DNA from: an uncultured Porticoccus sp.
GTDB taxonomy: Bacteria > Pseudomonadota > Gammaproteobacteria > Pseudomonadales > Porticoccaceae
Direction: 5' to 3'
DNA length: 6,199 nucleotides
Assembly (NCBI GenBank): GCA_950063125.1
Contig: CATLZI010000127.1
Location: 1-6,199 of the forward strand
The notes under the pieces are model-generated. The model was not told the DNA's origin. It did not search any database and was given only the letters and a program-made list of their open reading frames with translations. Of the stretch, positions 1 to 5,361 are shown in pieces. Made by a program: the position numbers and the translations under genes. Each line of letters starts with the position of its first letter. Position 1 is the stretch's first letter.

Positions 1-1505
1 GTGCGGTATCGCATTCGGTGCAGATGATCACCCGTTTCCACGAAGAAATTGACAAGATGACCGAGGGCCATGATCTCTGTTCAATAGAGGCGGCCCGTCT
101 GACCCTGAAGGACCTGTTGCGTCCCGGCTTACTGGGTATTGCTACGGATGCTGGCTGTGTGACGGTAGTTGCGATCAGCCCGATTCCGCTGTTGCAGAAA
201 CTGGTGGTACTGGCGGTTGTCTGGGTTGGTACGGTGGCGGTGAGCTCGATTATTGTCACGCCGATCCTGCTGTCATGGGTCAGAAAACCCAAGTCCTACG
301 CCCACCCGCTGAATCTTGACCTGCTGGTGATCCGTCCCTTCCTTAACATGTGTGTGAAACTTGTGGAAACCCGTGCGCGCTACGTGGTGGTGACGTTCGC
401 GCTGGCGCTGTTTGTTGTCTGTGGTTTTTACGCCGTGGATCTGAAAGTGGGTGATGCCAATCCCGGTTCACCGATTCTCTGGCCTGATGCCCGTTACAAT
501 ATCGACTCTGACAATATCAACAGCAAGTTCCCGGGTGCTGACCGGATGTTCGTGGTGTTTGGTAATGAAACCCGAGACGAGCAGGGCCTGATGAAAGAGG
601 TCGAGTCTCTGGACAGCATGTTGCGTTTCCAGCGATACATGGAGCAACAGGACGAAATTGGCGGTAGTCTGTCCTTGGCGGATGTGTTGCCTACGGTTAA
701 CCAGACAGTGCGGGAAGGTAACTACCGCTATGTGGAGCTGGGTGAAACGACCACCAACAACGCCGAACTGATCTATATGTTCGAACGTGCCTCTGAGCCC
801 GGTGACCTGCTTGGCTTTACCGATGTGAAAGCCACCAATGCTTCGGTGACGTTGTTCTTCACTGATCGTCAGGGTAAGACTATCCAGACAGCGATCGCCC
901 GGATCAATGAGTTCAAGGACAACATGGAAGTCGAAGGGCTGACCATTCACATGGCTGGCGGGATCATCGGCGTGATCGGTGCGGTGAACGAGGTTATCCT
1001 CTCCGGACAGATTCAGTCGATTGCACTGGCGCTCTTCATCCTAGTGATGATGTGTATCATTGTGTATCGCTCCAGTATTGCGGGGATGTTCTTTATGGTC
1101 CCGGTGGTGTTGTCCAATCTGGTAACCTTCGCCTTCATGGCATGGCAGAACATTGGTATGAACATCAATACCGTGCCCGTTGCTGCGCTGGGTATTGGCC
1201 TCGGTGTGGACTACGCACTGTACATCTGTGACCGTATCCAGATCGAATACAAATCTGGCAAGTCACACATCGAAGCTATTTCCATGTCTCTGCACTGTGC
1301 GGGACGGGGTGTGCTGGTAACTGCTCTGGTACTGATTGCCAGCGTTGCTGTATGGTTGTTCTCTTCATTGAGATTCCAGGCTGAGATGGGGATGTTGATT
1401 GGTCTGTGGCTGTGTGTCTCTGCATTGAGTGCACTGTTCCTGATGCCGGCTCTTGCCTTTATCTTCAAGCCGCGTTTCCTGTTTGGTGAAGTACAGCACC
1501 ACTGA
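1..1505 (+). CDS. RND-superfamily (MMPL-type) exporter, C-terminal part, 5' truncated by window edge
   Basis: This is an inner-membrane, proton-driven exporter of the RND/MMPL (HAE3-like) group; its substrate cannot be read from the sequence. The frame is open from the window edge (codons from base 3) and about 500 residues are visible. The GTG at 18 is internal, because the codons before it (AVSHS) continue the TM4 motif SHSVQMITRFHEE. Numbering from that GTG, hydrophobic segments lie near 38-54, 61-87 and 120-139. A large periplasmic loop follows (about 140-325), then five segments near 332-350, 355-376, 384-402, 430-448 and 455-482. This matches the second half of a twelve-helix RND protein. 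GIGLGVDYALYICDRI (392-407) is the second-half counterpart of the TM4 motif, as expected from internal duplication. The stop is followed 35 bp later by a strong terminator, so this is probably the last gene of its operon. Family is confident, substrate unknown. Related exporters often lie beside DUF1302/DUF1329 genes, but none are in view. Confidence 0.9.
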   Translation, partial: AVSHSVQMITRFHEEIDKMTEGHDLCSIEAARLTLKDLLRPGLLGIATDAGCVTVVAISPIPLLQKLVVLAVVWVGTVAVSSIIVTPILLSWVRKPKSYAHPLNLDLLVIRPFLNMCVKLVETRARYVVVTFALALFVVCGFYAVDLKVGDANPGSPILWPDARYNIDSDNINSKFPGADRMFVVFGNETRDEQGLMKEVESLDSMLRFQRYMEQQDEIGGSLSLADVLPTVNQTVREGNYRYVELGETTTNNAELIYMFERASEPGDLLGFTDVKATNASVTLFFTDRQGKTIQTAIARINEFKDNMEVEGLTIHMAGGIIGVIGAVNEVILSGQIQSIALALFILVMMCIIVYRSSIAGMFFMVPVVLSNLVTFAFMAWQNIGMNINTVPVAALGIGLGVDYALYICDRIQIEYKSGKSHIEAISMSLHCAGRGVLVTALVLIASVAVWLFSSLRFQAEMGMLIGLWLCVSALSALFLMPALAFIFKPRFLFGEVQHH

Positions 1506-1540
1506 CAGGAGAATAGCCTGAATTCCAATGCAAGATTAAA

Positions 1541-1567
1541 CAGGGCCCGCAAGGGCCTTGTTTTTTT
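1541..1567 (+). terminator. Rho-independent terminator after the RND exporter
   Basis: An 8-bp stem (1541-1548 with 1553-1560, one G-U pair) closes a GCAA tetraloop of the GNRA class. Seven T residues follow directly at 1561-1567. It lies 35 bp past the exporter stop and separates it from the luxR-type gene. Confidence 0.9.
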
Positions 1568-1672
1568 GTAGCGTAGATATCGGGTTCAGTGTTTTATGGC
1601 CAGTTATCTAAGAGGTGTTCGCTTTGGCCTTGAGGTAAAGTTGATAAGGCTGGTAGATGTCTTCATTTTACC

Positions 1673-1690
1673 GGCTCGATTGATCGAACC
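1673..1690. promoter_or_regulatory. 18-bp imperfect dyad upstream of the luxR-type gene (candidate operator)
   Basis: GGCTCGAT and ATCGAACC form 8-bp arms around a TG spacer, with one mismatched pair (position 3 of the left arm). The dyad ends 40 bp before the ATG at 1731. LuxR-type regulators typically bind palindromes of about this size as dimers, so autoregulation is a reasonable inference. The half-site is not a recognised consensus. Confidence 0.45.
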
Positions 1691-1707
1691 AACCATTAAC
1701 TGAAAAT
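1680..1707 (+). promoter_or_regulatory. Weak candidate sigma70 promoter for the luxR-type gene
   Basis: TTGATC (1680-1685) and GAAAAT (1702-1707) are separated by 16 bp, and each matches the sigma70 consensus at four of six positions. The -35 element falls inside the 1673-1690 dyad, which would suit repression. The implied untranslated leader is only about 15-20 nt. This is one of several weak possibilities in an AT-rich stretch. Confidence 0.25.
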
Positions 1708-1730
1708 ACGGATTTGACCCAACAACAATA

Positions 1731-2015
1731 ATGAAAATGAATACCGATGTGCTGGAATTTAATGAATCCTACCGGAATGGTGCAAAAAAGCTGGCTGTTT
1801 ACCCGCTCTATGGTCTGACCAAACGTGAATCAGAAGTTGTATTGAGGATCGCGCTGGGCAAGACCAATGATGAGGTGGCGGTACTGTTGGGTATCACCCC
1901 GGCCACGGTCAAGCTCCACATGCGAAGTGCCCGGCTCAAGCTGGGTGCCAATAACTCGATCTATCTGATCAGTCGTTGTTTCATGCTGGGTATTTTGCGC
2001 GCTGTGTCTGGTTGA
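1731..2015 (+). CDS. Stand-alone LuxR/GerE-type helix-turn-helix DNA-binding protein (94 aa)
   Basis: A small cytoplasmic transcription regulator that is almost entirely a LuxR-type DNA-binding domain. The four-helix domain runs from about residue 27 to 90. It shows LTKRESEV (29-36) with the conserved Glu33, then GKTNDEVA (43-50), then LGITPATVKLH (53-63) as turn and recognition helix, and KLGANN (70-75). The ~26-residue N-terminal stretch is too short for a receiver or autoinducer-binding domain. An in-frame stop at 1701-1703 rules out a longer form, so this is not a domain lost to the start choice. ATG 1731 is the first start after that stop; ATG 1737 is an alternative. Neither has a clear Shine-Dalgarno sequence. 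The gene stands alone between two terminators, with a dyad upstream that may be its own operator. GerE-like single-domain regulators are known, but the target here is unknown. Confidence 0.88.
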   Translation: MKMNTDVLEFNESYRNGAKKLAVYPLYGLTKRESEVVLRIALGKTNDEVAVLLGITPATVKLHMRSARLKLGANNSIYLISRCFMLGILRAVSG

Positions 2016-2060
2016 TTCCCCTGCTGTATTTCTGTTTGACGCCGTTGCTGGCAGTTCTCC

Positions 2061-2099
2061 CCCCTGACAGGCTGGTGGCGGGGCGTGTCAGGGGATTTT
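2061..2099 (+). terminator. Hairpin terminator between convergent luxR-type gene and pgi
   Basis: CCCCTGACA (2061-2069) pairs perfectly with TGTCAGGGG (2086-2094) around a 16-nt G-rich loop, followed by ATTTTG. The short T run gives moderate termination for the plus-strand transcript. On the minus strand the stem is followed by a purine-rich stretch without a T run, so it is a poor intrinsic terminator for pgi. The pgi stop codon (2088-2090) lies within the right arm. Confidence 0.65.
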
Positions 2100-3716
2100 G
2101 AATAATCCCGTGCGGCGGCTGATGTGGTCAAGCAATTGCCGTGTAGACGGGTCAGGTGCATCTACGCCGTTTCTCATGCTGTCATGTTCAGACAGCAGAC
2201 CGGACGCAATGCCTTTACCGAGTTCGACGCCCCATTGGTCGTAGGAATTGATGTTCCAGATCGCGCCCTGCACGAATACCTTGTGCTCGTAGAGTGCCAG
2301 CACCTGGCCGAGATGGTAGGGTGTGAGGGCATCGAGTAGCAGCATGTTCGAGGGTTTGTTACCGGGACAGATCAGGTGGGCCGGGAGGTCCGGTTGGTCT
2401 CTATTGCCCGCCATCAAGGCAGATGCCTGCGCCAGCAAATTCGCCAGCAGTGTGCGGTGATGTTCATTGATGCTTTCGGGTTCATGGACTGTGGCGACCA
2501 GGTCGAGCGGAATTAAATGGTTACTTTGATGAAACAGCTGAAAAAAGGTGTGCTGAGCATTGGTGCCCGTTTGTCCCCAGAGGACGGGACCTGTCGGGTA
2601 ATCAATGGTTTCGCCGGACTGCGAGACAGACTTGCCGTTACTCTCCATATCGAGCTGTTGTAGATAGCTGGGTAGCAATGACAGACGTTGGCAGTAGGGG
2701 ATGATGGCCACCGATGGTGCGTCTAGAAAATTCCGGTACCAGATACCCAGCAAGGCCAGAATTACAGGCATGTTTTTGGCGAAGGGTGCTGACCGGAAAT
2801 GCCGATCCATTGCCCGGGCGCCACTTAGCATCTCTGTAAAGTGCTCGTGTCCCAGGCTGATTGAAATGGTCAGTCCCACACAGGACCATACCGAGTAGCG
2901 ACCACCGACCCACTCGTCAAATGTCAGAATCTGTGATGACGGGATACCGAAGGTTTCGGCGTTCTGACGATTGGCGGTCAGGGCGATGATCTGGCGGCTA
3001 TTCACCATCCCCGATAGCTGCAGTTTATTCTCCAGCCAGTGCAGGGTGGTGCGTGTGTTTAACAGTGTTTCCTGGGTGGTAAAGGTCTTGCTGGCGACAA
3101 TTACCAGGGTTCGTTCGGGATCCAGTTGATTGAGGATGTTGAGTACATCCTCCCCATCCACGTTGGCGATAAAGTGAACCCGGAGGTCCGGGTGCCTGTA
3201 GGGGCGCAATGCCTGACAGGCCAGCTGAGGGCCGAGTACCGAGCCGCCGATGCCGATATGAACGATATCCTGTACGGGCTTGCCCGTGACACCGAGCCAT
3301 GTGCCTTCGCGGATTGAGCTGCTGATAGCCGCCATCTCGGCCAGTGTGGCGCTAATCTGTTCGTCCAGGGCCTCTCCCCCGAACCGGTAACCATCTTCCC
3401 GCTCACCTCGCAGGGCGGTGTGAAGCGCAGCGCGTTGTTCCGAACTATTGATTAGCCCGCCGTTGAACAGGGTGTCTCGCTGTTGCTCCAGTGTGGATTG
3501 TTCGGCGAGGGTCAGCAGGGTTGAAAAAATGGTTTCGTCGATCAGATTTTTTGAATAATCCAGTAATAACCCGTCAACCGACAGGGCAAAACGCCGATGG
3601 CGATCCGGGTCCTTCTGGAACAGCGACATCAAGTCGAGTCGTTTGCCCCCCTCTGCCAGTGTTTCCAGCGTATGCCAGGCTGGCAGTGTATCGGGAGAGG
3701 AGGTTGTCTTTGTCAT
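2088..3716 (-). CDS. pgi: Glucose-6-phosphate isomerase
   Basis: Cytoplasmic enzyme interconverting glucose 6-phosphate and fructose 6-phosphate in glycolysis and gluconeogenesis. The 542 residues are near the E. coli length of 549. In order: LLLDYSKNLID (50-60), phosphate-binding GIGGS (155-159), ASKTFTTQET (208-217), the first family signature EWVGGRYSVWSCVG (268-281), and the second signature around SYDQWGVELGK (491-501). Expected catalytic residues are present: Glu358 in DMES, His389 in NAQH and Lys501 in GVELGK. The residue after GIGGS is Val where E. coli has Asp; this position varies in other Pgi groups, so activity is not in doubt. The start ATG (3716-3714) has only a weak purine stretch (GAG) upstream, and the protein begins with a normal N-terminus. 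It lies 132 bp downstream of gap on the same strand with no clear terminator between, so co-transcription is likely. It converges on the luxR-type gene. Confidence 0.97.
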   Translation of the reverse strand: MTKTTSSPDTLPAWHTLETLAEGGKRLDLMSLFQKDPDRHRRFALSVDGLLLDYSKNLIDETIFSTLLTLAEQSTLEQQRDTLFNGGLINSSEQRAALHTALRGEREDGYRFGGEALDEQISATLAEMAAISSSIREGTWLGVTGKPVQDIVHIGIGGSVLGPQLACQALRPYRHPDLRVHFIANVDGEDVLNILNQLDPERTLVIVASKTFTTQETLLNTRTTLHWLENKLQLSGMVNSRQIIALTANRQNAETFGIPSSQILTFDEWVGGRYSVWSCVGLTISISLGHEHFTEMLSGARAMDRHFRSAPFAKNMPVILALLGIWYRNFLDAPSVAIIPYCQRLSLLPSYLQQLDMESNGKSVSQSGETIDYPTGPVLWGQTGTNAQHTFFQLFHQSNHLIPLDLVATVHEPESINEHHRTLLANLLAQASALMAGNRDQPDLPAHLICPGNKPSNMLLLDALTPYHLGQVLALYEHKVFVQGAIWNINSYDQWGVELGKGIASGLLSEHDSMRNGVDAPDPSTRQLLDHISRRTGLFKIP

Positions 3717-3764
3717 GCGGGGGGCTCGTTTGGTTTTGGTCGCTGTCTGATTCTGTCGGCCAGT

Positions 3765-3778
3765 ATCGCATACGCGAT
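3765..3778. repeat. Short inverted repeat in the gap-pgi intergenic region
   Basis: ATCGC (3765-3769) and GCGAT (3774-3778) form 5-bp arms around ATAC, about 50 bp upstream of the pgi start. No T run follows on either strand, so it is not a terminator. It could be a small binding site or chance. Confidence 0.2.
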
Positions 3779-3809
3779 GATGACAGTTGGTATGGAAAGG
3801 TCTGGCTGT

Positions 3810-3837
3810 AGTCTACTAGTCTGTCTTATTATTTTAA
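3810..3837 (-). promoter_or_regulatory. Weak candidate promoter for pgi
   Basis: On the minus strand TTAAAA (3837-3832) and TAGACT (3815-3810) are 16 bp apart, each matching the sigma70 consensus at four of six positions. It lies about 95 bp upstream of the pgi ATG, just past the gap stop. If real, pgi could be transcribed apart from gap. AT-rich spacers give such matches by chance. Confidence 0.2.
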
Positions 3838-3848
3838 CACCGCTCACT

Positions 3849-4856
3849 CTACAGATGTCGGCCCATGACCAGGCAGGTATCGAGCATGCGGTTGGAAAAC
3901 CCCCACTCATTGTCATACCAGGCGAGGACTTTGACCAGCTGGCCGGAAACCCGAGTGTGCGAGCCATCGAAAATACTGGAGTAGGCGGAGTGGTTGAAAT
4001 CGACGGACACCATCGGTTCCTCCGTATAAGCGAGCACTTCACCCAGCAGGCCGCGCGCTGCCTGCTGCATGATATCGTTCACTTCGGTCGCTGTGGTGGC
4101 GCGGCTGGCCGTAAAGGTGAGATCCACCAGCGATACATTGGCGGTGGGCACCCTGACTGCCATACCGTCCAGCTTTCCCGAGAGTTCGGGCAGCACCAGA
4201 CCAATGGCTTTGGCAGCCCCCGTGCGGGTGGGAATCATGGATAATGTGGCCGAGCGCGCCCGGTAAAGATCTTCGTGGTAGACATCCACCAGATGCTGAT
4301 CATTGGTGTAGGCATGAACTGTGGTCATGAAACCTGTTTCAATGCCGAGGGTGGCCGACAGCGGCTGAACCACCGGCGCCAGACAGTTGGTGGTGCAGGA
4401 GGCATTGGATACGATGCGGTGTTCGGCGGTCAGTAGCCCATGATTGATGCCGAACACGACGGTGGCATCCACATCTTTGCCCGGTGCCGAAATCAGCACT
4501 TTTCTGGCACCGGCTTGCAAGTGCTTCGCGGCGTTTTCACGCTCGGTGAAAAGCCCGGTGCATTCGAGCACGATATCTACCTGCAACGCCCGCCAGGGCA
4601 GCTTGGCCGGATCCCGCTCGGCGAGCACCCTGATGGCGTCCTCGCCGATGAACAGGGTCTCGTCATCGTGATTTACCGGCTGGTGGAATTGACCGTGAAC
4701 ACTGTCAAACCGGGTCAGGTGAGCGTTGATGGCTACATTGCCCTGATCATTGATCGCGACAATGGTTACGTGCTCCCTGAGCTCTGGCCTCTCGTAAAAA
4801 GCCCTAAGGATATTCCTGCCGATACGGCCGTAGCCGTTAATTGCTATGCGCAGCAT
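3849..4856 (-). CDS. gap: Glyceraldehyde-3-phosphate dehydrogenase, type I
   Basis: Cytoplasmic enzyme oxidising and phosphorylating glyceraldehyde 3-phosphate to 1,3-bisphosphoglycerate, reversible in gluconeogenesis. The 335 residues are the usual length. The N-terminal NAD domain opens with [10 protein letters not shown] (6-15), and Asp37 in VAINDQ is the residue associated with NAD preference. The active-site motif ASCTTNCL (152-159) carries catalytic Cys154, and His181 follows in [27 protein letters not shown] (201-217) and the C-terminal [14 protein letters not shown] (311-324) are family hallmarks. HAYTNDQ and the overall pattern favour Gap over the related erythrose-4-phosphate dehydrogenase Epd. 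The sequence looks closest to pseudomonad-type Gap, a judgement from memory. The ATG (4856-4854) is set by a good Shine-Dalgarno AGGGAG six bases upstream (4868-4863). It is divergent from tRNA-Arg and 132 bp upstream of pgi. Confidence 0.96.
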   Translation of the reverse strand: MLRIAINGYGRIGRNILRAFYERPELREHVTIVAINDQGNVAINAHLTRFDSVHGQFHQPVNHDDETLFIGEDAIRVLAERDPAKLPWRALQVDIVLECTGLFTERENAAKHLQAGARKVLISAPGKDVDATVVFGINHGLLTAEHRIVSNASCTTNCLAPVVQPLSATLGIETGFMTTVHAYTNDQHLVDVYHEDLYRARSATLSMIPTRTGAAKAIGLVLPELSGKLDGMAVRVPTANVSLVDLTFTASRATTATEVNDIMQQAARGLLGEVLAYTEEPMVSVDFNHSAYSSIFDGSHTRVSGQLVKVLAWYDNEWGFSNRMLDTCLVMGRHL

Positions 4857-4877
4857 ATTCGTCTCCCTTTAAGGCCT

Positions 4878-4904
4878 ATTATTGCCTGATTGGCCGTCCA
4901 ACAA
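4878..4904 (-). promoter_or_regulatory. Candidate promoter for gap
   Basis: On the minus strand TTGTTG (4904-4899) and AATAAT (4883-4878, five of six matches to the -10 consensus) are separated by a short 15-bp spacer. This would give a leader of about 15 nt carrying the AGGGAG ribosome site. A second, weaker TTGTTG lies further upstream. The exact promoter is uncertain, but one is expected in 4857-4970. Confidence 0.3.
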
Positions 4905-4973
4905 CATCTTCAATTTAAGTCGTGGCAATATGCAACAAACGCCTCTGCCACCTAACCAAAATGGCTTTTCGAC

Positions 4974-5002
4974 TTGACTCTCCGGAGTCACTTCAATATA
5001 TT
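4974..5002 (+). promoter_or_regulatory. Strong sigma70 promoter of tRNA-Arg with GC-rich discriminator
   Basis: TTGACT (4974-4979) and TATATT (4997-5002) are each five of six matches to consensus, with the ideal 17-bp spacer. The discriminator just after the -10 reads ACGCGGCC. GC-rich discriminators are typical of stable-RNA promoters under stringent (ppGpp) control, which is inferred here. Transcription would begin a few bases before the mature tRNA 5' end at 5015. Confidence 0.8.
4975..4990. promoter_or_regulatory. 16-bp dyad overlapping the -35 of the tRNA promoter
   Basis: TGACTC (4975-4980) and GAGTCA (4985-4990) are perfect 6-bp arms around TCCG. The left arm covers five of the six bases of the tRNA -35 element. 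A bound protein would block that promoter; the site also lies about 120 bp upstream of divergent gap. No known operator is recognised. Confidence 0.35.
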
Positions 5003-5014
5003 ACGCGGCCTCAC

Positions 5015-5091
5015 GCACTCGTAGCTCAGCTGGATAGAGTACTCGGCTACGAACCGAGCGGTCGGAGGTTCGAATCCTCCCGAGTGCGCCA
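5015..5091 (+). tRNA. tRNA-Arg (anticodon ACG)
   Basis: A complete 77-nt cloverleaf. The acceptor stem GCACTCG (5015-5021) pairs with CGAGTGC (5081-5087), with discriminator G5088 and encoded CCA at 5089-5091. The D stem is GCTC/GAGT, the anticodon stem CTCGG/CCGAG with loop CTACGAA, and the T stem GGAGG/CCTCC with loop TTCGAAT. The anticodon ACG is at 5049-5051. In bacteria A34 of this tRNA is deaminated to inosine by TadA, so it reads CGU, CGC and CGA. It has its own promoter and terminator and is transcribed as a single-gene unit, divergent from gap. Confidence 0.98.
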
Positions 5092-5097
5092 TAAATG

Positions 5098-5128
5098 AAA
5101 CCCTCGCCTGAAAAGGCGGGGGTTTTTT
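5098..5128 (+). terminator. Rho-independent terminator of tRNA-Arg
   Basis: A long stem pairs 5098-5109 with 5114-5125 (one G-U pair; the outer three pairs are A-T) around a GAAA tetraloop of the GNRA class. A run of six T residues spans 5123-5128. It starts seven bases after the tRNA CCA. On the minus strand the stem is followed by TTTCATTTAT, so it may work weakly in that direction too. Confidence 0.92.
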
Positions 5129-5148
5129 ATGGGCCACGACGGCGGTGA

Positions 5149-5246
5149 GAACCTCCTCAGGTTCGACAACTTCCGTGAGGAAGTTGGACCCAGCAACGGC
5201 AAGTTGCGCAGCCCCGTAGGGGGCAAAACGGCCATAAGCCGTTTTG
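5149..5246 (+). other. Cluster of five consecutive short hairpins (possible structured RNA)
   Basis: Five perfect stems follow each other with gaps of no more than six bases: 5149-5154/5159-5164 (loop CCTC), 5167-5174/5179-5186 (8 bp, loop GTGA), 5193-5197/5203-5207 (loop GGCAA), 5211-5215/5220-5224 (loop GTAG), and 5224-5232/5238-5246 (9 bp, loop CATAA). The last two share base 5224. The stem sequences differ from one another, so this is not a simple repeat. No coding frame here is convincing. It lies between the tRNA terminator and the kinase gene, so it would need its own promoter, read-through, or a role as kinase leader; no clear promoter is seen. It matches no RNA family I recognise. 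Confidence 0.45.
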
Positions 5247-5300
5247 AGTCAATCCTCCTCAGTCTCCTCAGCCTCCTCAGGTTCGAGCCGACCTCCTCAG
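5152..5300 (+). repeat. Five copies of a 9-mer, YCTCCTCAG, three in tandem
   Basis: Copies lie at 5152-5160, 5254-5262, 5263-5271, 5272-5280 and 5292-5300. The middle three are directly head-to-tail, and only the first base varies (C or T). Three copies (5152, 5272, 5292) continue into GGTTCGA or GGTCCGA. These same three form small stems around a CCTC loop whose outer pair changes as A-T (5151/5162), G-U (5271/5282) and G-C (5291... region, with 5290/5303 as G-C), consistent with a maintained stem. On the plus strand four copies contain CCTCCT. On the minus strand they read CTGAGGAGG, containing AGGAGG. Confidence 0.75.
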
Positions 5301-5329
5301 GTCCGAGAAAACACCGATGTTCACGGGAG

Positions 5330-5341
5330 TTTCCCGGGAAA
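5330..5341. promoter_or_regulatory. Perfect 12-bp palindrome TTTCCCGGGAAA upstream of the kinase gene
   Basis: The site is fully self-complementary and ends eight bases before the kinase Shine-Dalgarno (5349-5355). An overlapping RNA stem is also possible: CGGGA (5324-5328) with TCCCG (5332-5336) around GTT. Its position suits an operator for the kinase gene or a translational control element. No known consensus is recognised. Confidence 0.45.
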
Positions 5342-5361
5342 ATACGGTAGGGTGACAAGCC

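Noticed and set aside
468..950. Minus-strand 160-codon frame
   Set aside because: Antisense of the RND periplasmic loop; no recognisable domain.
3597..4244. Plus-strand 215-codon frame
   Set aside because: Antisense shadow spanning the pgi start and gap 3' half, which have strong family evidence on the minus strand.
4440..4889. Plus-strand 149-codon frame
   Set aside because: Antisense shadow of the gap N-terminal domain.
5015..5300. tRNA-Arg as an integration (att) site for a mobile element
   Set aside because: No integrase and no long copy of the tRNA 3' end is present; only 8-base shared words occur downstream.
5152..5300. CRISPR array
   Set aside because: The repeats are 9 bases, directly adjacent or irregularly spaced, with no spacers of even length and no cas genes.
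5129..5350. Plus-strand 73-codon frame through the hairpin region
   Set aside because: The ATG sits at the end of the tRNA terminator T run, has no ribosome site, and the product is repeat-driven (LLSLLSLLRF) without a recognisable domain.
5047..5358. Minus-strand 103-codon frame ending in REDSNLRPLGS
   Set aside because: Its C-terminus is the antisense of tRNA-Arg, a well-known source of false proteins. The rest is Arg/Leu-rich low-complexity from the 9-mer repeats, whose length is a multiple of three.
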